64,000 nt of DNA from Maricaulis sp034659015 (GTDB lineage: Bacteria > Pseudomonadota > Alphaproteobacteria > Caulobacterales > Maricaulaceae): NCBI GenBank assembly GCA_034659015.1, contig JAYEGL010000002.1, positions 434,001-498,000 of the forward strand, read 5' to 3'. Position numbers and translations under genes: made by a program. Shown here piece after piece: positions 1-9,192 of this stretch; position 1 is the stretch's first letter; every line of letters begins with the position of its first letter. A model generated the notes under the pieces. That model made no database searches, was not told where the DNA came from, and was given only the letters and a program-made list of their open reading frames with translations.

Positions 1-53
1 CACCTCGCAGCCAGTCGGGCTGCCCGCGGCACGCGAAAGGCGGGGACAAAACC

Positions 54-2642
54 GTGTTCTGGCGAAGCATTCTGTTCGGACTGGCCCTGGTCCTGGCTCT
101 CGTGCCGGCGGCCGCCTACGGGCGTGTCCAGACGGAGGCCGAGACGCCGGTCCGTTTCGAGGACAGGGTCGATGCTGCCCGTCAGAGCATGATGCGCGAT
201 CCGCAGGCGGCCCTCGACCTGGCCAGTGCGGCAGAGCTCCGTATCGATATCGACGTCTCCTCCGATGCGCGCAACGAGGCGCGGGCCACGATCAACTGGC
301 TGCGCGCCGAGGCCCTGACCCGGCTCGGCCGCCCGGCCGATGCCGGACCCGCCGCGCAGCAGGCCCTGGCCGATCTCGGGCGCGATCCCGCTCCCACCAA
401 GCTTTACGCGGATATCCTCGTTGCCACCGCGCGCATCGAGAAACTGCTCGGCCGCTATGGCGAGGCCCTGGAACATTTCCAGAGCGCCTATTCGGTCTTC
501 CGGGACGTCGGTGAGCCGCGCAGCGAGGCCATCGTCCTGCTGTCGATCGCGTCGATCTACAAGGATGCCCACCAGTACGAGCGCGCGGTCAACTATTACA
601 TGGACGCCACCGACCGTTATGACGGCGACCCCTCGCTGGAGCTGGCCGCCCGCAACAATCTGGGCAATGTCTATCGCGAGATGGGGAATTTCGAGGCCTC
701 TCTCGGCCATTTCACGCGCGCCCTCGAGATCGCCGTCAGCATGGAAAGCCCCATGCTGCAGGCGCGCATCCTGAGCAACCGGGCTTCCCTGTATGTGGAC
801 ATGGCCGCGTTCGACGCGGCGGACGCGGATCTGGACCGGGCCTTTGCCCTGATCGACGAGACCGGCGCGGAATGGGCGCGCTTCCTCTGGGGCGTCCGGG
901 CCCAGGCAGCCTTCGGCCGGGGCGATTACCCGGCCGCGCGGTCGGCGATCGACCGCACGTTCGACGGGCTGGATCTGACCGGGACCGCCGCCTCGTTCAA
1001 GGAGTTCCACGAAGCGGCCGCCGGCATATTCGAGGCCGTCGGCGAACCCGCGCTGGCCCTGCCTCATCTGCGCGCCTTCAAACGGCATGACGACGAGGCC
1101 CGGGCCGTTGCCGCCTCGGCCAACAATGCGCTCCTGGGCGCGCAATTCGACTTCGCCGAACAGGAGCTGCAGATCGAGCAGTTGCGGACCGAGGGGCTGG
1201 AACAGGCGCTGGCCCTGTCCGACGCCCGGGCCCGCCAGCGCCTGCAGATCGTCTTCGGACTGCTCGTCCTCGCCGTCCTCTGCACGGTCGGGGGCGGGCT
1301 CTATTACCGGATCCTGCGCCAGCGCAATGCCGTCCTGAAGAATGCCCTCTACCAGGATGCCGAGACCGGCCTGCCGACGCGCTTCGCTGCGGAAAAGCGC
1401 GTCGAGGAGCTCGACCAGACCGGCATGGACCCGGTGGTGATGGCCGTCGGCATCGAGCGCTACCAGCATCTGGAAAGCACGCTCGGGCTGGAACGCATGG
1501 CGGAACTCAAGCAGGTGGTGGCCGGCCGGCTCGGCGAGGAGCCCGACGTGGACACCGTGGTCGTACTGTCGCGCGGTGCGCTCGGTGTCGTGCTCAGCCG
1601 CCCCGTGACCCGCACGCTTGAAGAGACCGCCACCGCCCTACGCGAGCGCCTGTCCGCTCCGGTCACCGTCGACGACGTCATGCTCGACATTGCCGCGACG
1701 ATCGGCATCGCCGGTCCCGACAGCGACAACCAATCCCCCCGCGAAGCCATGCTGGCGGTCGAGCAGGCGCGCGAGACGCGCAAGCCCCAGGGTATTTTCG
1801 ATGCCGCCCAGCAGCGCGACCAGAGCGCCAATCTGACCATGATGAGCCGGATGCTGGCGGCCACCGCGTCCGGGCACATGCAGATGCACTACCAGCCCAA
1901 GCTTCACCTCAAGTCCGGCGAATACCGGTCGGCCGAGGCGCTGGTTCGCTGGAACGACCCGGAACGCGGTTTCATCCCGCCGGACACCTTCATCGGACTG
2001 GCCGAGGAAACCGGCCGCATCCGCGAATTCACCGAATGGACGCTGGACCGTGTCGTCGCCGACCAGAAGGCCCTGACCGCCCGCGGCCAGGACATCGAGA
2101 TCTCCGTCAACATTTCCGGTGCGCTCATTTCGGACACCGATTTTGCCCGCGTCGCCCTGGACCGGGTTGCCGCCGCGCGGGGCAAGATCGTCTTCGAGAT
2201 CACGGAGACCGCGGCCATGCAGGACCCGGAACGGGCGATGCGCACGCTGCAGACCTGGTGCAATGCCGGTATCAAGCTTTCGATCGACGATTATGGCGCG
2301 GGAATGTCGTCCCTGGCCTATCTGCGCACGCTGCCGGCCCGGGAGTTGAAGCTCGACCGGGCCTTCATCCGCAATATCGCGTCCTCGCAGCGCGACCGCA
2401 TGCTGGTGAAGTCGACCACCGACCTGGCGCACGCGCTGGGCCTGGAAATGACTGCGGAGGGCGTCGAGGACGAACCGGCGCTCGCGCTGCTGAAAATGTT
2501 CGGCTGCGACTGGGCCCAGGGCTATCTGCTCTCGCGCGCCCTGCCGCTGGACGCGCTGCGCCACTTCCTGGCCACCCAGGCCGACGCGCAGCAACAGCCG
2601 GCCCCCGGCCAGGACACCGACCGCTCCCGCTCCGCGCGCTGA
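54..2642 (+). CDS. TPR-containing membrane protein with degenerate GGDEF and intact EAL domain (c-di-GMP phosphodiesterase)
   Basis: Residues 1-23 form a signal peptide with a hydrophobic core and an Ala-rich end. A long helical region with TPR-like repeats follows (about 30-345), then a coiled segment, one membrane helix (about 396-419) and a cytoplasmic GGDEF-EAL tail. The predicted topology puts the TPRs in the periplasm. The GGDEF domain is degenerate: the signature position reads SRGAL, so cyclase activity is unlikely. The EAL domain (about 605-850) looks catalytic: AEALVRW near residue 628, SVNIS, FEITET, IDDYGAG, KSTTD, AEGVED and QGYLLS are all present. Expected role: c-di-GMP hydrolysis controlled by a periplasmic protein-protein signal. 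Start is GTG at 54. It is convergent with the next gene. Confidence 0.88.
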   Translation: MFWRSILFGLALVLALVPAAAYGRVQTEAETPVRFEDRVDAARQSMMRDPQAALDLASAAELRIDIDVSSDARNEARATINWLRAEALTRLGRPADAGPAAQQALADLGRDPAPTKLYADILVATARIEKLLGRYGEALEHFQSAYSVFRDVGEPRSEAIVLLSIASIYKDAHQYERAVNYYMDATDRYDGDPSLELAARNNLGNVYREMGNFEASLGHFTRALEIAVSMESPMLQARILSNRASLYVDMAAFDAADADLDRAFALIDETGAEWARFLWGVRAQAAFGRGDYPAARSAIDRTFDGLDLTGTAASFKEFHEAAAGIFEAVGEPALALPHLRAFKRHDDEARAVAASANNALLGAQFDFAEQELQIEQLRTEGLEQALALSDARARQRLQIVFGLLVLAVLCTVGGGLYYRILRQRNAVLKNALYQDAETGLPTRFAAEKRVEELDQTGMDPVVMAVGIERYQHLESTLGLERMAELKQVVAGRLGEEPDVDTVVVLSRGALGVVLSRPVTRTLEETATALRERLSAPVTVDDVMLDIAATIGIAGPDSDNQSPREAMLAVEQARETRKPQGIFDAAQQRDQSANLTMMSRMLAATASGHMQMHYQPKLHLKSGEYRSAEALVRWNDPERGFIPPDTFIGLAEETGRIREFTEWTLDRVVADQKALTARGQDIEISVNISGALISDTDFARVALDRVAAARGKIVFEITETAAMQDPERAMRTLQTWCNAGIKLSIDDYGAGMSSLAYLRTLPARELKLDRAFIRNIASSQRDRMLVKSTTDLAHALGLEMTAEGVEDEPALALLKMFGCDWAQGYLLSRALPLDALRHFLATQADAQQQPAPGQDTDRSRSAR

Positions 2643-2715
2643 GCCTGGTCCGGGGCCTTCGGAAACCTGGGATGGGCAATGGGACGAGCAGCCGGAGCGG
2701 GTGTCCGCCGAAGCC

Positions 2716-3549
2716 TCAGTGAAAGCTCGCCTGAAACGTCGTCGCGGTCAGCGAGACATGGGCATCGAGCGGCGGGTGCAGTTCGAACGCCTTCGGCTCG
2801 CGGGAGAAATTCCACAGCCGGAACAGACGCCATTCCGACCGGCGTTCCTCGGCCACGGCCAGTTCGTTGCGGGTGATGTGGAAGGGCGTCCGCTCCCATC
2901 CGTTCGTCGTCTTTACCTCGATCAGCCGCGGGAGCCCGTCCGGGTCGAAACTCGCGATGTCGTAGCCTGCGCCATCGCCATCCTCCTCCGACACCCAGCG
3001 CACCTTGCGCGCCAGATCGTCCCGTCCTGCCGTCAGCAATGCCGCCCGCTCATGCGCCAGCACGCGCTCCTCGCCCGCACGGCCGAGGGCCCGATTGCGC
3101 TCATCTCGCCCAGCCACGTCGAACTTGCGGGCTATGTGCAGCGTCTGCTCCAGCTCCTGCGGCGGCGGCTGATTCGACAGCGTCGGCGGCGGCCCGATCC
3201 AGATCTGCTCCGCCTCGCGCATGCCAGAGGGGGGACGAGCGACCGGCGCACGCAGCACCCACTCCGGATGAGAATTGAACCATCGCAGGACCGCATGCTC
3301 GAGCGACCCCTGAAAATTGAACGCAGGCGCCAGACCTGTCAGCCAAGTTTCACCCAGCGCCTTGAGCACTGCACTGATATTCTGGTGCTTGTACTCGATC
3401 GCCTTGGCCGAGCGGTTGATCCGGTCCGCGAGCTGTCGGTATGACGCTGCCTTGTTGAAAGGCTTCCCGGCGAGATCATCGACCAGCATCGCGAAGTAAT
3501 CCGCGACGATCAGGTCGTTTTCTTCATCCGTCCAAGGCCCGTTCGACAT
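2716..3549 (-). CDS. DUF3883 (PD-(D/E)XK-like) domain protein
   Basis: 277 aa. The N-terminal ~100 residues are basic and helical; residues 5-60 look like a small DNA-binding module (WTDEENDLIVADYF, then RSAKAIEYKHQN). After a Pro-rich linker (about 103-130) comes a DUF3883-type C-terminal domain: GRAGEERVLAHE (157-168), then GYD (D197) and IEVKTT (E211, K213). This is the D-x(n)-E-x-K arrangement of PD-(D/E)XK nucleases. DUF3883 is often found in restriction-like and other defence proteins, but there is no methyltransferase or helicase partner here. The gene stands alone, convergent with the EAL gene and next to a tRNA. Nuclease activity is inferred from the motif; the biological role is unknown. 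Confidence 0.8.
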   Translation of the reverse strand: MSNGPWTDEENDLIVADYFAMLVDDLAGKPFNKAASYRQLADRINRSAKAIEYKHQNISAVLKALGETWLTGLAPAFNFQGSLEHAVLRWFNSHPEWVLRAPVARPPSGMREAEQIWIGPPPTLSNQPPPQELEQTLHIARKFDVAGRDERNRALGRAGEERVLAHERAALLTAGRDDLARKVRWVSEEDGDGAGYDIASFDPDGLPRLIEVKTTNGWERTPFHITRNELAVAEERRSEWRLFRLWNFSREPKAFELHPPLDAHVSLTATTFQASFH

Positions 3550-3893
3550 TTCGCCAGGCTATGGGCACGAAGTCTGTTTGTCATCAGAGACTTCCGGCAG
3601 GGTTTTTCGGTGGTGACGCTGATCTCACGCATTGACGCGCTGGCCTGGAATCGGCCGCCACAGAGCCGTCCTTCTGACCGCCCCGCGCCTTCGTGTTGGT
3701 CTCCGTCACTGGATTGTCTTGCGAACGGGACGAACACATGAACGTGACGACTCATTGGAATTGCGAGGGTGTTGTACGCCGCCCCGTGACCGTCGAGGGG
3801 CGCTCGAAGATAGACGTGGGCCATCCGGAGCCCCGTTCTGCGTCAAGCACCCAGTCTCCGAAGTGCGGATAGCCCTGCCAACGCCCTTTGAAA
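3550..3893. other. Intergenic stretch without a recognisable gene
   Basis: About 340 bases between the DUF3883 gene and the tRNA-Ser terminator. Short open frames exist on both strands, but none resembles a known protein, one runs straight through the tRNA, and none has a convincing ribosome-binding site. Base composition looks less GC-rich than the flanks, so degraded horizontally acquired DNA is possible. Confidence 0.4.
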
Positions 3894-3917
3894 GAAAAAA
3901 GGCCCCAATCGGGGCCC
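3894..3917 (-). terminator. Rho-independent terminator of tRNA-Ser
   Basis: On the minus strand, downstream of the tRNA 3' end, the inverted repeat GGCCCC-GATT-GGGGCC (3901-3916) is followed by a run of T (the AAAAAA at about 3895-3900 on the plus strand). This is a classical stem plus U-tract. Confidence 0.85.
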
Positions 3918-3941
3918 TCGGACGGATGCAGCATTTGAAAG

Positions 3942-4032
3942 TGGCGGAGAGGATGGGATTCGAACCCACGAGACGGGGACACCGCCTACTCCCTTAGCAG
4001 GGGAGCGCCTTCGACCACTCGGCCACCTCTCC
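3942..4032 (-). tRNA. tRNA-Ser, anticodon GCU
   Basis: On the minus strand the acceptor stem GGAGAGG (4032-4026) pairs with CCTCTCC next to the discriminator G and an encoded CCA (3944-3942). The anticodon arm reads CTCCC-CTGCTAA-GGGAG, giving anticodon GCU (serine, AGC/AGU codons). There is a long variable arm, as in class II tRNAs, and a T-arm with GGTTCGAATCC. Length is 91 nt including CCA, normal for tRNA-Ser. A terminator lies directly downstream. Confidence 0.97.
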
Positions 4033-4107
4033 ACGTGCCGGTTTAAAGGGGCCGGTCCGCGGCATCAAGTGCGAGGTGCCGCTGAACCCGGGGGCATTGC
4101 AGGTCGC

Positions 4108-5457
4108 TCAGACCAGGCCCTGGGCGAGCATGGCGTCGGCCACCTTGCGGAAGCCGGCGCGATTGGCGCCGGTGGCGTAGTCGCCGTCCTTGCCGGCATG
4201 GTCCAGGCACATGTCGTGGATATGGGCCATGACGTCCTTGAGCCGGTCGTCCAGCGCCTCGCGATCGCCCCGGGCGAAGGCCGAATTCTGCCGCATCTCG
4301 AAACCCGACACGGCCACGCCGCCGGCATTGGCGGCCTTGCCGGGCGCGTAGAGCAGGCCGCCCTCCCTGAGACGCACCACCGCATCATGCGTACAGGGCA
4401 TGTTCGCTCCCTCGGCCAGCAGGAAGGCGCCGGCCCTGACGATCTGTCCGGCGGTATCCGCGTCGACCTCGTTCTGGGTGGCGCAGGGCAGGGCGATGGC
4501 GAACTCGCCCTGCCAGGGCGAGCCATCCGCGTCCCAGCGCAGGCCCGCCGTGCCGTCGGCATCGGCGAGAGCGCCGTGTTCGTCGAGTTTCAGCGTCTTG
4601 AGGCGGTCGATCGTTTCCGCGTCGAACCCGTCCTCGCAGATGAGAGCGCCGCCGCTGTCGGACAGGGCGACGACTTTCGCGCCATAGGCCGTGGCCCGTT
4701 CGGCGGCATGCAGGGCCACGTTTCCGGCGCCGGAAATCGCAATGCGCTGACCGTCCAGGGAGCGATCGGCCGCATGGGCCATGATGCAGGCGAAATGGAC
4801 CAGGCCGTAACCCGTCGCCTCGGCACGCAGGGGCGCGCCGCCGAAGGCCAGCCCCTTGCCCGTGAGCGCGCCGTCGAACCGGTTCCGGATCCGCTTGTAC
4901 TGGCCGAACAGATAGCCGATCTCGCGCGGGCCGACGCCGATATCGCCGGCGGCGATATCCGTGGCCGGGCCGATATGACGGCACAGCTCGGTCATCAAAG
5001 CCTGGCAGAAGCGCATGATCTCGCTGTCGCTGCGGCCGTGCGGGTCGAAATCGGCGCCGCCCTTGGCGCTGCCCAGGGGCAGGCCGGTGAGCGCATTCTT
5101 GAGGGTCTGTTCCAGGGCGAGGAACTTGAACACCGAGGTTGTCGCGTCCGGCGAAAAGCGCAGCCCGCCCTTGTAGGGGCCGATGGCGCTGGAAAACTGC
5201 ACGCGCCAGCCGCGATTGATCTGCACGCTGCCGTCATCGTCTTCCCAGACGACGCGGAAACGCACGATACGCTCCGGTTCGCTGAGGCGTTCCAGGATGC
5301 GGCTGTTGCGATAGGCGGGGCGGTCGTCGAGCAGGGGCCAGACGCTTTGCGCGATTTCCGTGAGGGCCTGCTGGAATTCCGTCTCGCCCGGATTGCGGTC
5401 GGCGGCCCAGGCGAGGAAATCCTCGCAACTGGCGAAGTCGTGACTGTCATCCGTCAT
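4108..5457 (-). CDS. gdhA: NADP-type glutamate dehydrogenase
   Basis: 449 aa, the usual length of the hexameric bacterial GdhA family. It interconverts 2-oxoglutarate plus ammonia and glutamate, so it links nitrogen assimilation to the TCA cycle. Visible signatures are the substrate-binding GPYKGGLRFSP, the catalytic-lysine segment PLGSAKGGADFDP, the dinucleotide-binding GAGNVA, and the conserved DIGVGPREIGYLFGQYK. The NADP assignment follows overall similarity to GdhA rather than a single diagnostic residue. Start is the ATG at 5457. It lies downstream of gcdH on the same strand, separated by a strong GC hairpin, so it may be transcribed separately. Confidence 0.95.
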   Translation of the reverse strand: MTDDSHDFASCEDFLAWAADRNPGETEFQQALTEIAQSVWPLLDDRPAYRNSRILERLSEPERIVRFRVVWEDDDGSVQINRGWRVQFSSAIGPYKGGLRFSPDATTSVFKFLALEQTLKNALTGLPLGSAKGGADFDPHGRSDSEIMRFCQALMTELCRHIGPATDIAAGDIGVGPREIGYLFGQYKRIRNRFDGALTGKGLAFGGAPLRAEATGYGLVHFACIMAHAADRSLDGQRIAISGAGNVALHAAERATAYGAKVVALSDSGGALICEDGFDAETIDRLKTLKLDEHGALADADGTAGLRWDADGSPWQGEFAIALPCATQNEVDADTAGQIVRAGAFLLAEGANMPCTHDAVVRLREGGLLYAPGKAANAGGVAVSGFEMRQNSAFARGDREALDDRLKDVMAHIHDMCLDHAGKDGDYATGANRAGFRKVADAMLAQGLV

Positions 5458-5470
5458 GACGGGACAGGTA

Positions 5471-5502
5471 GGCCCGCGCCGGAAAATGTCCAGGCGCGGG
5501 CC
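5471..5502 (-). terminator. GC-rich hairpin between gcdH and gdhA
   Basis: Perfect 10-bp arms GGCCCGCGCC (5471-5480) and GGCGCGGGCC (5493-5502) with a 12-nt loop. No U-tract follows on the minus strand, so it may be a partial terminator or an mRNA-stabilising element rather than a full stop. Confidence 0.4.
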
Positions 5503-5518
5503 GGTATTGCCGGCAGGG

Positions 5519-6739
5519 CTAGAAAAACGCCTGCAGCCCGGTCTGGGCGCGGCCCAGGATCAGGGCGTGCACGTCGTGGGCGCCTTCATAGGTGTTCACC
5601 GTCTCCAGGTTCACCATGTGGCGGATCACCTGGTATTCCTCGGAAATCCCGTTGCCGCCATGCATGTCGCGGGCAAGGCGGGCGATATCCAGCGCCTTGC
5701 CGCAATTGTTGCGCTTCATGATGGAGATCATTTCCGGCGCGGCCCGGGCCTCGTCCATCAGCCGGCCGACACGCAGCGCGCCCTGAAGGCCCAGCGTGAT
5801 GTCGGTCATCATGTCGGCGAGCTTCTTCTGGTAGAGCTGGGTCTGGGCGAGGGGCTTGTTGAACTGCTTGCGGTCCAGCCCGTACTGCCGCGCCGCGTGC
5901 CAGCAGAATTCCGCCGCGCCCATGGCGCCCCAGGCGATGCCGTAGCGGGCCCGGTTGAGACAGCCGAACGGCCCCTTGAGGCCGGAGACGTGCGGCAGCA
6001 GCGCGTCTTCTGACACGTCCACCCCGTCCATCACGATCTCGCCGGTGATCGAGGCGCGCAGCGAGATCTTGCCGCCGATCTTCGGGGCGCTGAGGCCCTT
6101 CATGCCCTTGTCCAGCACGAAGCCGCGGATCTTGCCGTCATGGGCGTCCGACTTGGCCCACACCACGAAGACGTCGGCGATGGGCGAGTTGGAGATCCAG
6201 GTCTTCGACCCGGTCAGACGATAGCCGCCCTCGATCTTTTCCGCGCGCGTCTTCATGCCCGCCGGATCGGAGCCGGCATCCGGCTCGGTCAGGCCGAAAC
6301 AGCCGATCCATTCGCCCGAGGCCAGTTTGGGCAGGTATTTCTGGCGCTGCTCCTCGGTGCCGTAGGCGTAGATCGGATACATCACCAGGGAGGACTGGAC
6401 CGACATCATGGAGCGATAGCCGCTGTCGACCCGTTCGATCTCGCGCGCCACCAGGCCGTAGGCGACATAGCCCAGCCCGGCGCCGCCATACTCCTCCGGC
6501 AGGGTACAGCCCAAAAGTCCGTTCTCGCCCATTTCGCGGAAGATGGCCGGATCGGTGTTTTCCTCGCGGAAGGCCTCGATCACCCGGGGCTGCAGCTTGT
6601 CCTGCGCGTAGCCGTGGGCCGTATCGCGCACCAGGCGCTCTTCCTCGGTCAGCTGGTCGTCGAGGCGGAACGGGTCCTGCCAGTCGAAACCGGCCAGATC
6701 CGGTGCATCCTTGGCCTTCAGTGCGGGCTTGTCAGTCAT
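5519..6739 (-). CDS. gcdH: Glutaryl-CoA dehydrogenase
   Basis: 406 aa acyl-CoA dehydrogenase. It oxidises and decarboxylates glutaryl-CoA to crotonyl-CoA in lysine/tryptophan breakdown, passing electrons to ETF. It shows the family segments GCFGLTEPDAGSDP, TGSKTWISNSP, GCLNRARYGIAWGAMGAAE, MHGGNGISEEY and VNTYEGAHDVHALILGR; the Glu of TYEG is the catalytic base. The frame extends upstream to 6874, but the start at 6739 (MTDKPALK) fits the family length. It overlaps the upstream enoyl-CoA hydratase stop by 8 bp, suggesting translational coupling: the hydratase gene comes first, then gcdH. Other short-chain substrates are possible, but the match to GcdH is strong. Confidence 0.92.
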   Translation of the reverse strand: MTDKPALKAKDAPDLAGFDWQDPFRLDDQLTEEERLVRDTAHGYAQDKLQPRVIEAFREENTDPAIFREMGENGLLGCTLPEEYGGAGLGYVAYGLVAREIERVDSGYRSMMSVQSSLVMYPIYAYGTEEQRQKYLPKLASGEWIGCFGLTEPDAGSDPAGMKTRAEKIEGGYRLTGSKTWISNSPIADVFVVWAKSDAHDGKIRGFVLDKGMKGLSAPKIGGKISLRASITGEIVMDGVDVSEDALLPHVSGLKGPFGCLNRARYGIAWGAMGAAEFCWHAARQYGLDRKQFNKPLAQTQLYQKKLADMMTDITLGLQGALRVGRLMDEARAAPEMISIMKRNNCGKALDIARLARDMHGGNGISEEYQVIRHMVNLETVNTYEGAHDVHALILGRAQTGLQAFF

Positions 6740-7547
6740 CGGTGTCCGTCCCCTTGGTCCTGGCGCCGCCGCGGTTCGAGAAGTCGGGCTGGCGCTTGTC
6801 GAGAAAGGCGCGATAGCCTTCCTGGAAGTCCGCCCCCGTGAACGCGTTCGCGAACCAGGTGCGTGTCTCGTCATTGTCGTGGTCCTGGCCGTCCAGGACG
6901 CGCGAAATCATTGTCTTGGTGTATGTGGCCGAGAAGGGCGACATGTCCAGCAGACGGGTGCAGTAGGCGCGCGTTTCCGCCTCCAGCGCGTCCGGCTCGA
7001 AACACCGGTCGACCAGTCCGGCGGTCTTGGCCTCGCTGGCTTCCAGCGCGCGGGCGGAGAACAGCATGTCCTTCGCCATCGCCCCGCCGACCGTGTCGAC
7101 AAGGCGTTTGGTGTCGTTGAACGGATAGAGCAGGCCCATCTTGGCCGGCGTGATGGCGATCCGGGCCGTGGTGTCGGCAAAGCGCAGATCGCAGGCCAGG
7201 GCCAGCCCGCATCCGCCGCCCACGCAGGCACCGCGGATCATGGCGATCGTGGGGTGGGCAAAGGCGGCCAGCGCGTCGAGCGCCCGGGCGATGCTGGCCG
7301 AATAGGCCTCGCCGCGCGCGCGGGTGGCGTAGACGTCCTCGAACTCGGAAATGTCGGCGCCCGAGGCGAAATGATCGCCGGCGCCACGCACCACGAGGAC
7401 GCGGCACCGCTCGGCCAGCGTGTCGAGAATGGCGGGCAGGTCGGCCCACATCGCCTCGGTGAAGGCGTTGCGCTTTTCCGGGCGGTCGAGCACGAGCTCG
7501 GCGATGTCGCCGTCGTGCCGGATGAGAAAAGGGTTGGTGTCCATCAT
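6732..7547 (-). CDS. Enoyl-CoA hydratase/isomerase family protein
   Basis: About 271 aa crotonase-fold protein. The oxyanion-hole segments are present: GDHFASGADISEF and GACVGGGCGLALACD, followed by AKMGLLYPFND. Many hydratases have Glu residues at the catalytic positions; here they are not clearly conserved, so isomerase or another crotonase activity is possible. The open frame continues to 7628, but its extra 27 residues look unlike the family. The tandem ATGs at 7547/7544 (MMDTNPF) are the better start, although no strong ribosome-binding site is visible. It is first in a two-gene operon with gcdH, where it could hydrate the crotonyl-CoA product. Confidence 0.85.
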   Translation of the reverse strand: MMDTNPFLIRHDGDIAELVLDRPEKRNAFTEAMWADLPAILDTLAERCRVLVVRGAGDHFASGADISEFEDVYATRARGEAYSASIARALDALAAFAHPTIAMIRGACVGGGCGLALACDLRFADTTARIAITPAKMGLLYPFNDTKRLVDTVGGAMAKDMLFSARALEASEAKTAGLVDRCFEPDALEAETRAYCTRLLDMSPFSATYTKTMISRVLDGQDHDNDETRTWFANAFTGADFQEGYRAFLDKRQPDFSNRGGARTKGTDTDD

Positions 7548-7684
7548 GTCTGTCGCTGGCGGGCGTCCGCGGATCGCGGCGCTTGGTGGTGTGCTGCAAA
7601 ACAGCTTAAACCTCGCGGGCAAAGACATGAACGGCCGGGCTGCGTTTTGCAGCCCGTTGTCACGGGAGCCGGGGGAGGGCTTTC

Positions 7685-9145
7685 ATGAACGGGGACAACT
7701 GGATCGTGCTGGCGACGCTGGTCGCCTACAAGCTGCTCCTGGTCGGCGTCGGCGTGTGGGCCTCCCGGCGCAACCGCACCGAGGGCGACTTCCTGCTGGC
7801 CAGCCAGGGGCTGGGCGCCTGGGTGGCGGGCCTGTCCTACGCCGCCTCGACCTCCTCGGCCTGGGTGCTGCTGGGCTTTTCCGGCTTCGTCTACGCCAAC
7901 GGGCTTTCCGCGCTGTGGATGGTGCCGGGTATCTGGGGCGGCTATATCGCCGTCTGGCTCTTCTTCGGCCGGCGCCTGCGGGCGGAGACCGCCGAGCGGG
8001 GGCATGTCACGCCGACGGATTTCCTGACGGCCGGGCTGCATGACAAGGCGCGGGCCGCGATCGGCATCCTGGCCGCGCTCTTCATCCTGTTCTGCTTCAT
8101 CTTCTACATTGCCGCCCAGTTCGGCGCGGCGGCGGCCGCCTTCGAGACCCAGTTCGGGCTCGGCCTCACCGAATCCGTGCTGATCGGCGCGGCGATCGTG
8201 CTGCTCTATTCGGTGCTGGGCGGGTTCTGGGCGGTCAGCGTGACCGACATGCTGCAGGGTGCGCTGATGGCGGTGGTGGCGGTGGCGCTGCCGCTGACCG
8301 CCTTCATCGCCGCCGGCGGGTTCGGCGGCATTGCCGACGCGCTCGCGGCAACGGCGCCGGAAGGCTATCTCGACATCACCGGCGGACATGCCGGCTTCGT
8401 CCTGATCGGCTTCGTGCTCGGCGTGTGGGGCGTGGGCGTGAACGCGATGGGCCAACCTCAGCTCGTTTCGCGCCTGATGGCCGTGAAGGACGAGGGCGCG
8501 CGCATGCGCGGCTTCGCCATTGCCATTGTGTGGGCCGTCGCCGTCTTCACCGGCATGATCGTGCTCGGCCTGGCCGGGCGTGCCCTGGTCGGCGGCGCGG
8601 CGGACGGGGAAGCGCTCTTCTACACGCTGGCGGGCGAGCTCCTGCCGCCTGTCCTGGCCGGCCTGGTCATCGCGGCGGTGCTCTCCGCGGTGATGTCGAC
8701 GGTCGACTCGATCCTGCTCGCCGCCTCGGCCGCGGTGTCGCACGACATGCGCATCTCGCGGCGCTTTTCAGGCCGTGAAGTGCTGGTCTCGCGCATCGTC
8801 ATGGCGGTGATCGCCGGGGTGGCCGTGTGGATGACGCTCAGCCTGCCGGCGACCATCTTCGCCCGGGTGCTCTTCGCCTGGTCCGCCCTGGGCGCCGCCT
8901 TCGGCCCGATCATCGTGGTGCGCGTGCTGGGCCTGGAACCGAAAGCCTGGGCCGTGGGTACGGCGATGTGCCTGGGCTTCGGACTGACGGTCTTCTTCAA
9001 CGCGCTCGGCGCGGTCGCTCCGGAGAGCCTGGCGGGCGTGATGGCGATGCTGGGCGATTGGGCCCGGGCCCCGGGCGACCCGGCCGAACGCATCCTGCCC
9101 TGGCTGCCGGCGCTGGCGGTGCTGTGGTGGGGTTCGCGGCGATAA
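7685..9145 (+). CDS. Sodium:solute symporter family (PutP-like) permease
   Basis: 486 aa with about 13 hydrophobic segments. It belongs to the SSS family of Na+-coupled transporters and resembles proline symporters: the N-terminus has RNRTEGDFLLASQGLG and LSYAASTSSAWVLLGFSG, and the middle has GQPQLVSRLMAVKD and LAGLVIAAVLSAVMSTVDSI, segments that line the ion and substrate sites in PutP. The ATG at 7685 is preceded by GGGGGAGG. It is divergent from the enoyl-CoA hydratase operon. Proline is the best guess for substrate, but SSS members also carry other amino or organic acids. Confidence 0.88.
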   Translation: MNGDNWIVLATLVAYKLLLVGVGVWASRRNRTEGDFLLASQGLGAWVAGLSYAASTSSAWVLLGFSGFVYANGLSALWMVPGIWGGYIAVWLFFGRRLRAETAERGHVTPTDFLTAGLHDKARAAIGILAALFILFCFIFYIAAQFGAAAAAFETQFGLGLTESVLIGAAIVLLYSVLGGFWAVSVTDMLQGALMAVVAVALPLTAFIAAGGFGGIADALAATAPEGYLDITGGHAGFVLIGFVLGVWGVGVNAMGQPQLVSRLMAVKDEGARMRGFAIAIVWAVAVFTGMIVLGLAGRALVGGAADGEALFYTLAGELLPPVLAGLVIAAVLSAVMSTVDSILLAASAAVSHDMRISRRFSGREVLVSRIVMAVIAGVAVWMTLSLPATIFARVLFAWSALGAAFGPIIVVRVLGLEPKAWAVGTAMCLGFGLTVFFNALGAVAPESLAGVMAMLGDWARAPGDPAERILPWLPALAVLWWGSRR

Positions 9146-9192
9146 CCCGTCTTGTGCGCTTTCAAACGGCACGCTGGAAGAAACCGGCTATT

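Noticed and set aside
3632..3997. Open frame crossing the tRNA-Ser gene
   Set aside because: It runs through the tRNA and its terminator and has no protein-like composition.
4069..5721. 550-codon open frame opposite gdhA
   Set aside because: Antisense shadow with no family resemblance; GdhA motifs are complete on the minus strand.
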